From Oscillospiraceae bacterium (lineage in GTDB: Bacteria > Bacillota > Clostridia > Oscillospirales > Ruminococcaceae): a DNA stretch of 15,179 nt. The stretch lies in the NCBI GenBank assembly GCA_003531585.1, contig DQFX01000013.1:1-15179 (forward strand), given 5' to 3'. Within the stretch, counting starts at the first letter, position 1; every line of letters starts with the position of its first letter. The notes under the pieces are model-generated. The model searched no databases. It had not been told where the DNA came from and was given only the letters and a program-made list of their open reading frames with translations. A program made the translations under genes and the position numbers. Shown in pieces: positions 1 through 6,370 of this stretch.

Positions 1-84
1 CGGTTTTTAGAGGTTCCCTTATACTACACTTTGTACATCGTGTCAATTATTGTCGGAGCCTGGCGGCATAAACCTACAAATAAC

Positions 85-113
85 TTGACTTTTATGCGGA
101 ATAGTAGTAAAAT
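85..113 (+). promoter_or_regulatory. sigma-A promoter of thrS
   Basis: A -35 box TTGACT (85-90) and a -10 box TAAAAT (108-113) are separated by 17 bp, close to the housekeeping consensus. Transcription would start near position 120, leaving a leader of only about 77 nt before the thrS start codon. That is too short for a T-box, the usual regulator of aminoacyl-tRNA synthetase genes in this phylum. Confidence 0.75.
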
Positions 114-155
114 AAGAGATACACAGCGTAAAGCTGCGAATATTTACATTGAACG

Positions 156-178
156 GCAGGGCTTTTGTTTAGCTCTGC
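156..178 (+). promoter_or_regulatory. thrS leader hairpin resembling a tRNA-Thr anticodon arm
   Basis: GCAGGGCT (156-163) pairs with AGCTCTGC (171-178) in an 8-bp stem with one G-U pair. It closes a 7-nt loop, UUUGUUU (164-170). Numbered as a tRNA anticodon loop, positions 34-36 read UGU, a threonine anticodon, after U33. The hairpin ends 3 nt before the GGAAAGG ribosome binding site (181-187). A smaller hairpin, CAGC/GCTG (124-136), lies at the leader's 5' end. In E. coli, ThrRS represses its own mRNA by binding tRNA-like hairpins upstream of the ribosome binding site. A similar role here is inference. Confidence 0.5.
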
Positions 179-196
179 AAGGAAAGGAAGTTCAGT

Positions 197-2137
197 ATGA
201 TCAAGGTAACACTAGGAAACGGCGAGATCAAGGAGTTTGACGCTCCGCTGTCCGCATTCGACGCGGCAAGAGAACTCGGAGAGGCTAAGACTGCATGTGC
301 AGCGGAAATCGACGGCAAGGTATGCGACCTCCGCACCACCCTCACCGACGGCTGCACCGTTAAGTTCCTCACATTTGAGGACGAGCAGGGACAGAGAGCA
401 TTCAACCACACCGCCTCACACGTTCTGGCTCAGGCAGTAAAGCGCCTTTTCCCGGCGACAAAGCTCGCCATCGGCCCGGCTATTGAGAACGGCTTCTACT
501 ATGATTTCGACACCGAGGAGCCCTTCACCACCGACACCCTGGCAAAAATCGAAGCAGAAATGAAGAAGATCGTTAAGGAGTCCATACGCCTCGAACACTT
601 CACAATGGCTCCCGACGAAGCTATAAAGTACCTCGAAGAACAGGGCGAACCCTACAAGGTTGAACTCTGCCAGGAACACGCAGGCAAGGGCGAACCCATC
701 TCCTTCTACAAGCAGGGCGACTTCACGGACCTGTGCGCAGGTCCGCACCTGATGTCCACTTCTCCGGTCAAGGCGTTCAAGCTCACGTCCGTGACCGGCG
801 CTTACTGGCGCGGAAGCGAGAAGAACAAGATGCTCACCCGTATCTACGGTACTGCATTCCCGTCCAAGGACGCGCTCAACGCTCATCTCGAGGCTCTCGA
901 GGACGCAAAGCGCCGCGACCACAACAAGATAGGCAGAGAGCTTGAGTACTTCACCACTGTCGACTACATCGGTCAGGGTCTTCCGATTCTCCTGCCCAAG
1001 GGCGCTAAGGTCGTTCAGATCATGCAGCGCTGGGTAGAGGACGTTGAAGCAAAGCACGGCTGTCAGCTCACAAAGACTCCATATATGGCAAAGCGCGAGC
1101 TTTATAAAATCTCCGGCCACTGGGATCACTATCTCGACGGCATGTTCGTACTCGGCGACCCCAACGACGAGACCAAGGAATGCTTCGCGCTCCGCCCGAT
1201 GACCTGCCCGTTCCAGTATCAGGTATTCCTGAACAGACAGCGCAGCTACCGCGACCTCCCGATGAGACTTACCGAGACCTCCACACTGTTCCGCAACGAG
1301 GACAGCGGCGAGATGCACGGCCTTATCAGAGTTCGTCAGTTCACTATCTCCGAGGGTCACTATATCCTCCGTCCTGAGCAGCTCGAGGACGAATTCAGAA
1401 ACTGCCTGGAGCTTGCCAAGTACTGCCTCGATACTGTAGGTCTGCTTGAGGACTGCACATTCCGCTTCTCACAGTGGGATCCCGCTAACCCCAAGAACAA
1501 GTACGAGGGTACTCCCGAGCAGTGGGAGATCGCTCAGGCTACAATGAAGACAATTCTCGACGACCTGGGCGTTCAGTACACCATCGGTATCGACGAGGCT
1601 GCATTCTATGGTCCGAAACTCGATATCCAGTACAAGAACGTATTCGGCAAGGAAGACACCCTGGTAACTATCCAGATAGATATGCTCCTCGCACAGCGCT
1701 TCGGCATGGAGTACGTTGACGTAGACGGCACCAAGAAGAACCCGTATATCATTCACCGTACAAGCCTCGGCTGCTACGAGCGTACCCTTGCTTACCTGCT
1801 TGAAAAGTACGCAGGCGCGCTCCCGCTGTGGCTGTCTCCTGAGCAGGTTCGTATCCTCCCGATCACGGACCGTGCAAAGGAATACGCAGAGAGCATTGCA
1901 AAGCGCTTCGACGATATGAATATCCGCGTTACCGTCGACAACCGCAACGAGAAGATAGGCTACAAGATACGTCAGGCTCAGCTTGAGAAGATCCCGTACT
2001 TCTTCATTCTCGGCGATAAGGAAGTCGAGGACAACACCGTAGCCCTCCGTTCACGCAAGGACGGAGACCTCGGCGCTTCACCCGTTGAGGACGTTATCGC
2101 AAAGATCCTCAAGGAAAACGCAGAAAAGACCAGATGA
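197..2137 (+). CDS. thrS: threonine--tRNA ligase (ThrRS)
   Basis: Class II aminoacyl-tRNA synthetase that charges tRNA-Thr in the cytoplasm; 646 residues, the usual full length. The domains run in order. An N-terminal TGS domain (about 1-62) is followed by the SAD editing domain with its zinc/editing signature HTASH (H71, H75) and DLCAGPH (C180, H184). The catalytic core has C337 in RPMTCPF, motif 2 around FRNEDSGEMHG (375-384), H388 in SEGH, and H520 plus motif 3 in HRTSLGCYER. C337, H388 and H520 match the catalytic zinc ligands. The C-terminal anticodon-binding domain includes KIRQAQLEKIPYFFILGDKE. SEGH replaces the more familiar DDAH around the second ligand, a variant but with the His kept. 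The start follows GGAAAGG at 181-187. The gene lies 23 bp upstream of an SseB-domain gene, probably in one transcript. It points toward the origin, against leftward replication. Confidence 0.98.
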   Translation: MIKVTLGNGEIKEFDAPLSAFDAARELGEAKTACAAEIDGKVCDLRTTLTDGCTVKFLTFEDEQGQRAFNHTASHVLAQAVKRLFPATKLAIGPAIENGFYYDFDTEEPFTTDTLAKIEAEMKKIVKESIRLEHFTMAPDEAIKYLEEQGEPYKVELCQEHAGKGEPISFYKQGDFTDLCAGPHLMSTSPVKAFKLTSVTGAYWRGSEKNKMLTRIYGTAFPSKDALNAHLEALEDAKRRDHNKIGRELEYFTTVDYIGQGLPILLPKGAKVVQIMQRWVEDVEAKHGCQLTKTPYMAKRELYKISGHWDHYLDGMFVLGDPNDETKECFALRPMTCPFQYQVFLNRQRSYRDLPMRLTETSTLFRNEDSGEMHGLIRVRQFTISEGHYILRPEQLEDEFRNCLELAKYCLDTVGLLEDCTFRFSQWDPANPKNKYEGTPEQWEIAQATMKTILDDLGVQYTIGIDEAAFYGPKLDIQYKNVFGKEDTLVTIQIDMLLAQRFGMEYVDVDGTKKNPYIIHRTSLGCYERTLAYLLEKYAGALPLWLSPEQVRILPITDRAKEYAESIAKRFDDMNIRVTVDNRNEKIGYKIRQAQLEKIPYFFILGDKEVEDNTVALRSRKDGDLGASPVEDVIAKILKENAEKTR

Positions 2138-2160
2138 TCACCACAGAAAGGTAGTGTATT

Positions 2161-2658
2161 ATGGCTAATCAGCAGATGTCCCCTGACCAGATGAAAGCTT
2201 TCAACAAGGTCCTCGAAGAGAGGATCACCGAAGCTAACCAGGATAAGACCAAGACTAAGTGGAAGACCGTGCTTCCCGACCTGATGGCGGCTGACGTATT
2301 CGCAGTTGCCGCTCTTGGCAACCAGACTGACGCTAACGGCAACCGCCTGCTCAACGTCATGATGATGACCAACAAGGAAGGTCAGCAGGTGATTCCGTTC
2401 TTCACATCACCGAACCGCATGGCAGTGCTTGCAACACCGGAGCACAAGACATTCAACTGCATGAAGGTCAACACTGTGCGCCTGTTCGAGGCTATCAAGG
2501 GCAGAACCGCGGTTCTGAACCCCGGCTCACCCTGCGGCAGAGTTTTCACACCGTTTGAAATGAACCTGCTCGTTATGGAGAACAAGGACAAGATCCCCGC
2601 TAAGCCTGCGGCTCCTACCAACACGGTGGCTCCCACAGACACACTTGTCGAGGAATAA
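2161..2658 (+). CDS. SseB N-terminal domain protein
   Basis: A 165-residue soluble protein with no signal peptide or membrane segment. The middle part has the pattern of the SseB N-terminal domain (PF07179): a strand-rich block with QQVIPFFTSPNRM (about 75-87), then GRTAVLNPGSPCG and FTPFEMNLL (about 113-136). The first 35 residues are a charged helix and the last 20 a Pro/Thr/Ala-rich tail. The family is named after enhanced serine sensitivity in E. coli, and its molecular role is poorly known. GAAAGG (2146-2151) precedes the ATG by 9 nt. The 23-bp gap from thrS and the absence of a visible promoter suggest co-transcription. A hairpin at 2671-2701 follows. Only one domain is present, so it is shorter than two-domain SseB proteins. 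Confidence 0.8.
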   Translation: MANQQMSPDQMKAFNKVLEERITEANQDKTKTKWKTVLPDLMAADVFAVAALGNQTDANGNRLLNVMMMTNKEGQQVIPFFTSPNRMAVLATPEHKTFNCMKVNTVRLFEAIKGRTAVLNPGSPCGRVFTPFEMNLLVMENKDKIPAKPAAPTNTVAPTDTLVEE

Positions 2659-2670
2659 GCACAAAACGCA

Positions 2671-2701
2671 AAATCCCTCCCGTTTTCGGCGGGAGGGATT
2701 T
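2671..2701 (+). terminator. hairpin after the thrS transcript, left end of a repeat-like element
   Basis: AAATCCCTCCCG (2671-2682) pairs perfectly with CGGGAGGGATTT (2690-2701) around a 7-nt loop. It lies 12 bp after the SseB-gene stop codon. There is no long T-run, so termination is plausible but not certain. Almost the same stem recurs at 2890-2920. Confidence 0.55.
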
Positions 2702-2921
2702 GAGACCGTCGAAAAAGTCCCAACGGGACTTTTCCGCCGAACATCCGCGCCGCGCGCACGGTTTGCCGGCAATGCCGACAAACCGCACACTTGCGTGGAT
2801 AGAAGTGTTTTTTGCCTCGGCAGAGCTGAGGCAAAAAACGGATTTCAAATGCCCACTTCGCGGGCAAAAGCTACTTTTTCGACAAGCTGAAATCCCTCCC
2901 GCATTCAGCGGGAGGGATTTT
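2671..2921. repeat. noncoding element with 30-bp inverted ends and internal hairpins (MITE-like)
   Basis: The 30-nt arms 2689-2718 and 2873-2902 are inverted copies. Each has a 13-bp block (GCGGGAGGGATTT and complement), 6 unmatched-type bases, and an 11-bp block (GTCGAAAAAGT and complement). About 26 of 30 positions match. Each end also folds locally into a terminator-like hairpin (2671-2701 and 2890-2920). Four more hairpins lie inside: 2713-2733 (9 bp, loop AAC), 2761-2783 (near-perfect palindrome), 2808-2838 (14 bp, loop AGA) and 2850-2866 (5 bp). Open frames here have no ribosome binding site and no recognisable protein. The layout fits a small nonautonomous repeat, but copy number cannot be judged from one window. 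Confidence 0.55.
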
Positions 2922-2930
2922 GCGCTTTTT
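2890..2930 (+). terminator. terminator-like hairpin, right end of the element
   Basis: AAATCCCTCCCGC (2890-2902) pairs perfectly with GCGGGAGGGATTT (2908-2920) around a 5-nt loop. A TTGCGCTTTTT tail follows. It can stop plus-strand transcripts coming from thrS before they reach the opposing ferredoxin gene. Confidence 0.6.
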
Positions 2931-2941
2931 AAACGCCAAAA

Positions 2942-2973
2942 CAAAAACTCCCGGATCAGACGATCCGGGAGTT
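2942..2973 (-). terminator. terminator of the ferredoxin gene
   Basis: On the minus strand, CTCCCGGATC (2971-2962) pairs with GATCCGGGAG (2957-2948) around a 4-nt loop, extended by A-T pairs. A TTTTTGTTTT run follows. It lies about 15 bp after the ferredoxin stop codon. Confidence 0.85.
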
Positions 2974-2988
2974 CAGTTCATAAAGCGA

Positions 2989-3159
2989 TTAAGCCTCAGA
3001 GGGAGCGCCTACAGGGCAGGTGCCAGCGCAAGCGCCGCAGCTAATGCAGGTGTCAGCGTCGATAACGTACTTGCCGTCACCCTCGGAAATTGCGTTTACA
3101 GGACATCCCTCAGCGCAAGCGCCGCAAGCGATGCAATCGTCAGAAATTACGTATGCCAT
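2989..3159 (-). CDS. 2[4Fe-4S] ferredoxin
   Basis: A 56-residue low-potential electron carrier of the clostridial bacterial type, found by reading the minus strand; it begins MAYVISDDCIACGAC. Two clusters are predicted. The first motif is C9-x2-C12-x2-C15-x3-C19-P and the second is C38-x2-C41-x2-C44-x3-C48-P. In this fold the first three cysteines of each motif bind one cluster together with the last cysteine of the other. The two halves are internal duplicates: the DNA CAGCGCAAGCGCCGCA occurs exactly twice (3024-3039 and 3109-3124). A GGAGGT ribosome binding site (3173-3168) lies 8 nt before the start. The gene has its own promoter (3250-3277) and terminator, so it is monocistronic. Likely partners in an anaerobe are pyruvate:ferredoxin oxidoreductase and hydrogenase, but none is encoded in this window. 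Confidence 0.95.
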   Translation of the reverse strand: MAYVISDDCIACGACAEGCPVNAISEGDGKYVIDADTCISCGACAGTCPVGAPSEA

Positions 3160-3249
3160 ATTGATTTACCTCCATATAAGTATGTTCCGGCTTCAGCCGA
3201 TGAACGACAGCGGCAGCATACTCACAGCGTACCGCTTTGTCTTTATTCT

Positions 3250-3277
3250 ATTGTAACATATTTTCAGAAAAAGTCAA
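3250..3277 (-). promoter_or_regulatory. promoter of the ferredoxin gene
   Basis: On the minus strand, TTGACT (3277-3272) and TACAAT (3255-3250) are 16 bp apart. The transcript would begin near 3243, giving a leader of about 85 nt. The -35 box lies within an inverted repeat at 3261-3291. Confidence 0.75.
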
Positions 3278-3291
3278 GTGCTTTCTGAAAA
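3261..3291. promoter_or_regulatory. inverted repeat over the ferredoxin -35 box, possible operator
   Basis: TTTTCAGAAA (3261-3270) and TTTCTGAAAA (3282-3291) are perfect inverted 10-bp arms with an 11-bp spacer that contains most of the -35 box. The placement fits repressor binding. No regulator can be named. Confidence 0.4.
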
Positions 3292-3490
3292 TTTTCACAC
3301 GATTTTCGTCCGCGAAGCCAGTCGTAGTGCGGGGTTAGCGGCAATTAACGTTAACCCCGCGCAACTTGTACAGTTAGCCTAAGCTAATACAATTTACCCA
3401 GAATCACTAATATCTGAGAATATGATTTACGAAAATCAGCAAGTGTACATAAAAAATTTTACACAGACAGCTTTTGTCCCATCTTTATTG
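3292..3490. other. noncoding gap with hairpins between ferredoxin and the 89-residue gene
   Basis: No credible gene lies here. The gap holds a 9-bp hairpin, GCGGGGTTA/TAACCCCGC (3329-3337/3352-3360), and a small TAGC/GCTA hairpin near 3376-3387. A distant inverted pair is also present: GATTTTCGT at 3301-3309 with ACGAAAATC near 3429-3437. Whether this is a structured RNA, a decayed element or chance is unclear. Confidence 0.3.
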
Positions 3491-3496
3491 TATAAT
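3491..3496 (+). promoter_or_regulatory. probable -10 box for the 3538-4004 gene pair
   Basis: A consensus TATAAT at 3491-3496 lies 41 bp before the start codon at 3538. No convincing -35 box is seen at normal spacing, so this is a partial promoter call. Confidence 0.45.
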
Positions 3497-3537
3497 TTAA
3501 TCAATAAGGGAAACTTCCCGAAAAAGGAGGAAAAATC

Positions 3538-3807
3538 ATGATAGAATGGATTGTTGGCGGAATACTTCTGCTTGGCGCGGTCGGAAAAAAGCTTGCTGAA
3601 AGCGACAACAGCGGTGCAAGCCACATCGGAAACGGTCTGGAAAAACTCAGCGATGGCACCAAAAACAAAATCTGTGAGATGGGCGAAGCCCGCGGGCGCG
3701 CTTCCGGAATGTCCGACAGCGAGCTTCTGAAAAAAGCCCGCAGCGGAAGCACAATAGACCGCGCCGCCGCTGCAGCAGAATACAAATCACGTCATTCTGA
3801 CGACTGA
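3538..3807 (+). CDS. small protein with an N-terminal membrane segment, unknown function
   Basis: An 89-residue protein not recognised as any family. Residues 3-16 (EWIVGGILLLGAVG) form a hydrophobic stretch long enough for a short membrane anchor. The rest is polar. A Gly/Lys-rich middle leads to a helical, Ala/Arg-rich C-terminus (about 57-86) that begins SGMSDSELLKKARSG. A strong ribosome binding site, AAAGGAGG (3523-3530), lies 7 nt before the ATG. It is followed after 17 bp by a zinc-ribbon gene, so the two probably form an operon. A -10 box lies at 3491-3496 and a terminator at 4010-4041. The ribosome binding site and intact frame support a real gene; function is unknown. Confidence 0.75.
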   Translation: MIEWIVGGILLLGAVGKKLAESDNSGASHIGNGLEKLSDGTKNKICEMGEARGRASGMSDSELLKKARSGSTIDRAAAAAEYKSRHSDD

Positions 3808-3824
3808 CCGAAAGGAGAACAGCT

Positions 3825-4004
3825 ATGCAAATGTACGAAATCTACTGCCCTTTGTGCGGAAACTTCATCAATCGCAGACTGCCGCTGATGAACAGCATGA
3901 ATGCTTTATCATGCGGCAACTGCCATATCAGGTTTGACATTAAGGTAAACCCTGATTCCCAGAAAACCGGAGAGTACACCGTTACAAATGTGCGAAAATT
4001 CTGA
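3825..4004 (+). CDS. 59-residue zinc-ribbon protein
   Basis: A short gene that begins MQMYEIYCPLCGNFINRR. Two CxxC knuckles, C8-P-L-C11 and C30-G-N-C33, are 18 residues apart. This is the layout of a single zinc ribbon that would bind one zinc ion. The region after the second knuckle, HIRFDIKVNP, looks like a beta-strand typical of such ribbons. AAAGGAG (3811-3817) lies 7 nt before the ATG. It follows the 89-residue gene by 17 bp and ends 5 bp before a terminator hairpin. Zinc ribbons of this size often bind nucleic acid or protein partners, but no specific role can be assigned. Confidence 0.75.
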   Translation: MQMYEIYCPLCGNFINRRLPLMNSMNALSCGNCHIRFDIKVNPDSQKTGEYTVTNVRKF

Positions 4005-4009
4005 AAAAC

Positions 4010-4041
4010 ATCCCCGGGCAACGACCCGGGGATACATTTTA
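4010..4041. terminator. bidirectional terminator between convergent genes
   Basis: ATCCCCGGG (4010-4018) pairs perfectly with CCCGGGGAT (4025-4033) around a 6-nt loop. A T-rich ACATTTTAT tail follows on the plus strand and TGTTTTTC on the minus strand. It can serve the zinc-ribbon operon on one side and ricT on the other. Confidence 0.8.
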
Positions 4042-4073
4042 TCGAATTACTGCCTTTATCGAAAGACTATATT

Positions 4074-5408
4074 TTACTTGTCCTCAAGTCCCTTGAGGGC
4101 TTTTATTTCGTCCCTGCTTACCTGCACTCTGCCGTCCTTCAGCAGCTTTACGTCTGCCTTATTGACCGCAATGGGCGCGTCGGGATTCTTGTCGAGCTGC
4201 ACCTTGAGAATTCCGGTAAGGAGGTTCGTTTCGCATACCCTTCCTCTGCCTTCGGCGGTCTCGACATACGCTCCGACCTTCGGCGTAGTGCGCAGGAATT
4301 CCTCGTAGCAGTTCTGCTCGTATTTCAGGCAGCACATAAGTCTGCCGCAGGTTCCGGATATCTTGGTAGGATTCAGCGACAGGGACTGCTCCTTCGCCAT
4401 CTTGATGGACACCGGCTGGAACTCCCCCAGGAAGCTGGAACAGCAGAACGGTCTGCCGCATATTCCAAGACCGCCGAGCATTTTCGCCTCGTCACGAACG
4501 CCTATCTGCCGGAGTTCGATACGTGTGCGGTAAACGGACGCAAGATCCTTTACCAGCTCTCTGAAATCGACCCTGCCGTCTGACGTGAAATAGAACAGTA
4601 TCTTACTGCCGTCAAAGGTGCAGTCTACGTCTATCGGCTTCATATCGAGCTTATGCTGGGCTATCTTGTCCGCGAATACCTGCATTATCTCCTTTTCCTG
4701 GCGGCACTTTTCCTCAAGCCGCTTTTCGTCGGCTTCCGTCGCCTTTCGGATTATGCTTTTCAGCGGAGATACTATAGAACTCTCGGACACGGTTCTGTTC
4801 GTCAGCACGATCTCGCCGCACTCTATTCCGCGGGCGGTCTCTACTATCGCCTTGTCGCCCTGCTCGAAATTCACGCCCGCCGGAGCAAAGTAATACACCT
4901 TGCCGACGTCCTTGAAACGTACGCCGATTATCTCAACCACTGCGTCCGGGTCAGTCTGCTTCTTCTCTCGGGGAGGTTCTGCGCGGCGCTCCGTTCGCTC
5001 TGCTCTCTCGGAACGCTCGGGGCGGTCAGGACGAGGCGGTCTGTCCTGTCTATCCTGGCGATTGGGACGCTCCTGGCGGGATCTGTCTGAACGCTCAGTA
5101 CGTTCCGGGCGCTCAGCTCGCTCAGTTCGCTCGTTGCGCTGAAGACTCTCATTATTCGGGTGATTCTGGCGGTGTTCTGTCAGATCCTGCGGGAATACCT
5201 CGGCTCTGGGAGCAGCCGCTTTTTCAGCCGGAACCGCGCTCACAGCCGGAGCCTCGCCGCTTTCCGGGTGGTTCTGGCGATGCTCGGTGAAATCTGAGAG
5301 ATCCTGTATTATATTTGCCGGAGCGGTCTGCTGGGGCTTTGTTTCCGTATTTTCCTGCACCGGCTTGTTCTTCGGCGCTATTTTTTCAGTGAAATAATTG
5401 TTATCCAT
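4074..5408 (-). CDS. ricT: PSP1-domain protein RicT (YaaT) with a long N-terminal extension
   Basis: Homologue of B. subtilis RicT/YaaT, a subunit of the RicA-RicF-RicT complex, which binds [4Fe-4S] clusters and helps RNase Y mature mRNAs and control development. The conserved PSP1 part covers about residues 155-440. It includes ETARGIECGEIV (190-201) and cysteine-rich blocks GICGRPFCC (C317, C322, C323) and GTCGRLMCC (C354, C359, C360), plus C367. B. subtilis RicT is about 275 residues; this one has 444. The extra 150 N-terminal residues are low complexity. TEHRQNHP occurs twice (41-48 and 77-84), followed by an Arg/Glu/Pro-rich stretch (91-150). A ribosome binding site, AGGAG, lies 4 nt upstream. 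holB ends 14 bp upstream, in the same orientation. RicA and RicF genes are not in this window. Confidence 0.93.
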   Translation of the reverse strand: MDNNYFTEKIAPKNKPVQENTETKPQQTAPANIIQDLSDFTEHRQNHPESGEAPAVSAVPAEKAAAPRAEVFPQDLTEHRQNHPNNESLQRNERTERAERPERTERSDRSRQERPNRQDRQDRPPRPDRPERSERAERTERRAEPPREKKQTDPDAVVEIIGVRFKDVGKVYYFAPAGVNFEQGDKAIVETARGIECGEIVLTNRTVSESSIVSPLKSIIRKATEADEKRLEEKCRQEKEIMQVFADKIAQHKLDMKPIDVDCTFDGSKILFYFTSDGRVDFRELVKDLASVYRTRIELRQIGVRDEAKMLGGLGICGRPFCCSSFLGEFQPVSIKMAKEQSLSLNPTKISGTCGRLMCCLKYEQNCYEEFLRTTPKVGAYVETAEGRGRVCETNLLTGILKVQLDKNPDAPIAVNKADVKLLKDGRVQVSRDEIKALKGLEDK

Positions 5409-5422
5409 TGTTCTCCTATCTT

Positions 5423-6370
5423 TTATAAAAGTACCGACGTAAGGTACGCCGCGCTGAGCGCCAGATTTATATTAAGCTGACCCGCGGAATTAACGTCGTA
5501 TATCTTCTCAAGCATGCTGACAAGCTTCACGTCGTCAAACACGCCTGCTATTATCTTTGCCTCGTTCTTGCCGCAGGAGCACAGCTCGCCGCCTGCGCGC
5601 ACTGATATCGCGTCGCTGATGATACCCGCAAGGTACTCCAGCACCGCTGAGAACTCCCTGCGCCCTGTCTGTTCGCCCAGGGCGGTACACAGCAAATATC
5701 CGCTGCGCTTTGCTATTCCGGTGGCGGCGCGTTTCGCAGACTCCATCAGCTTCAGCTCGTCTCCGCCGTTGAGCGCTTCCAGGCACCTTCCGATATTTCC
5801 ATTCATCATGCGGGCGTTATCCAGCGCCGTTTTTTTGTCAACGCCGTACTGCTCGACAAGACACTTCGCACATTCTTCCTCTGGACATTCCGGCATGGAA
5901 TATTCCGTCACCCTTGAGCGTATCGTCGTAAGCAGACTCGCTGAGCTTTCACATATGAAGATGAACTTCACCCATGGCTGAGGCTCTTCGATATTTTTCA
6001 GCAGTGCGTTCTGTGCGTCTGGTCTGAGGGTATCCGCCTTCTCGAAAATGTAGACCTTTATGTCTCCGTCGTTGGGCTTCACCGCCGTGTTGTCGCACAC
6101 ATACTCCCTGACCTGCTTTATGTTGTACGTTCCGCCGCATTTGTCCAGAACATAGATAACGTCAGGGTGGCTGTCCTGGTCTATCTTATTGCAGGCTGCA
6201 CAGCCGCCGCAGGGCGGCGCTCCGCACATGAACAGCTTCGCGATATACTTCGCAATCGTGAGCCTGCCGCTTCCTGACTCGCCTGTTAGCAGGATCGCGT
6301 GGGGCAGGCGGTTCTCCGCCGCCGTGGAGGTCAGAAGCTCGGTAAGCGGCGCTTTTCCGTAAAGCTTCAT
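5423..6370 (-). CDS. holB: DNA polymerase III clamp-loader subunit delta prime
   Basis: A 315-residue AAA+ clamp-loader subunit that helps load the DnaN clamp onto DNA. A Walker A-like loop GESGSGRLT (30-38) has Arg36 where ATP-binding members have Lys. Delta-prime subunits commonly have degenerate loops and do not hydrolyse ATP. A zinc module follows with C49, C54, C57 and C60. FEKADTLRPDAQNALLKNIEEP (119-140 region) is the sensor-1 neighbourhood typical of DnaX and HolB proteins. SRV (152-154) replaces the usual SRC; its Arg153 would be the arginine finger. Its start overlaps the darA stop as TAATG, sharing one base, which indicates translational coupling. GAGAAGG lies just upstream. The order darA-holB-ricT matches the B. 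subtilis yaaQ-(yaaR)-holB-yaaT region, without yaaR. Confidence 0.93.
   Translation of the reverse strand: MKLYGKAPLTELLTSTAAENRLPHAILLTGESGSGRLTIAKYIAKLFMCGAPPCGGCAACNKIDQDSHPDVIYVLDKCGGTYNIKQVREYVCDNTAVKPNDGDIKVYIFEKADTLRPDAQNALLKNIEEPQPWVKFIFICESSASLLTTIRSRVTEYSMPECPEEECAKCLVEQYGVDKKTALDNARMMNGNIGRCLEALNGGDELKLMESAKRAATGIAKRSGYLLCTALGEQTGRREFSAVLEYLAGIISDAISVRAGGELCSCGKNEAKIIAGVFDDVKLVSMLEKIYDVNSAGQLNINLALSAAYLTSVLL

Noticed and set aside
1..196. A T-box riboswitch ahead of thrS
   Set aside because: The leader predicted from the promoter is about 77 nt, and no T-box core sequence or specifier arrangement is visible.
416..1360. A 314-residue open frame on the minus strand inside thrS
   Set aside because: It is antisense to a clear full-length ThrRS, resembles no family, and arises from the codon bias of thrS.
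2645..3044. Several plus-strand open frames across the 2671-2921 element
   Set aside because: They run through hairpins and inverted repeats, lack ribosome binding sites and resemble no protein.
2920..3288. A 122-residue plus-strand frame opposite the ferredoxin gene
   Set aside because: It is antisense to an unmistakable ferredoxin and reads through its terminator and promoter.
4900..5142. A Ser/Arg-rich open frame opposite ricT
   Set aside because: It is the complement of the Arg/Glu-rich repeat tract of RicT and has no ribosome binding site.
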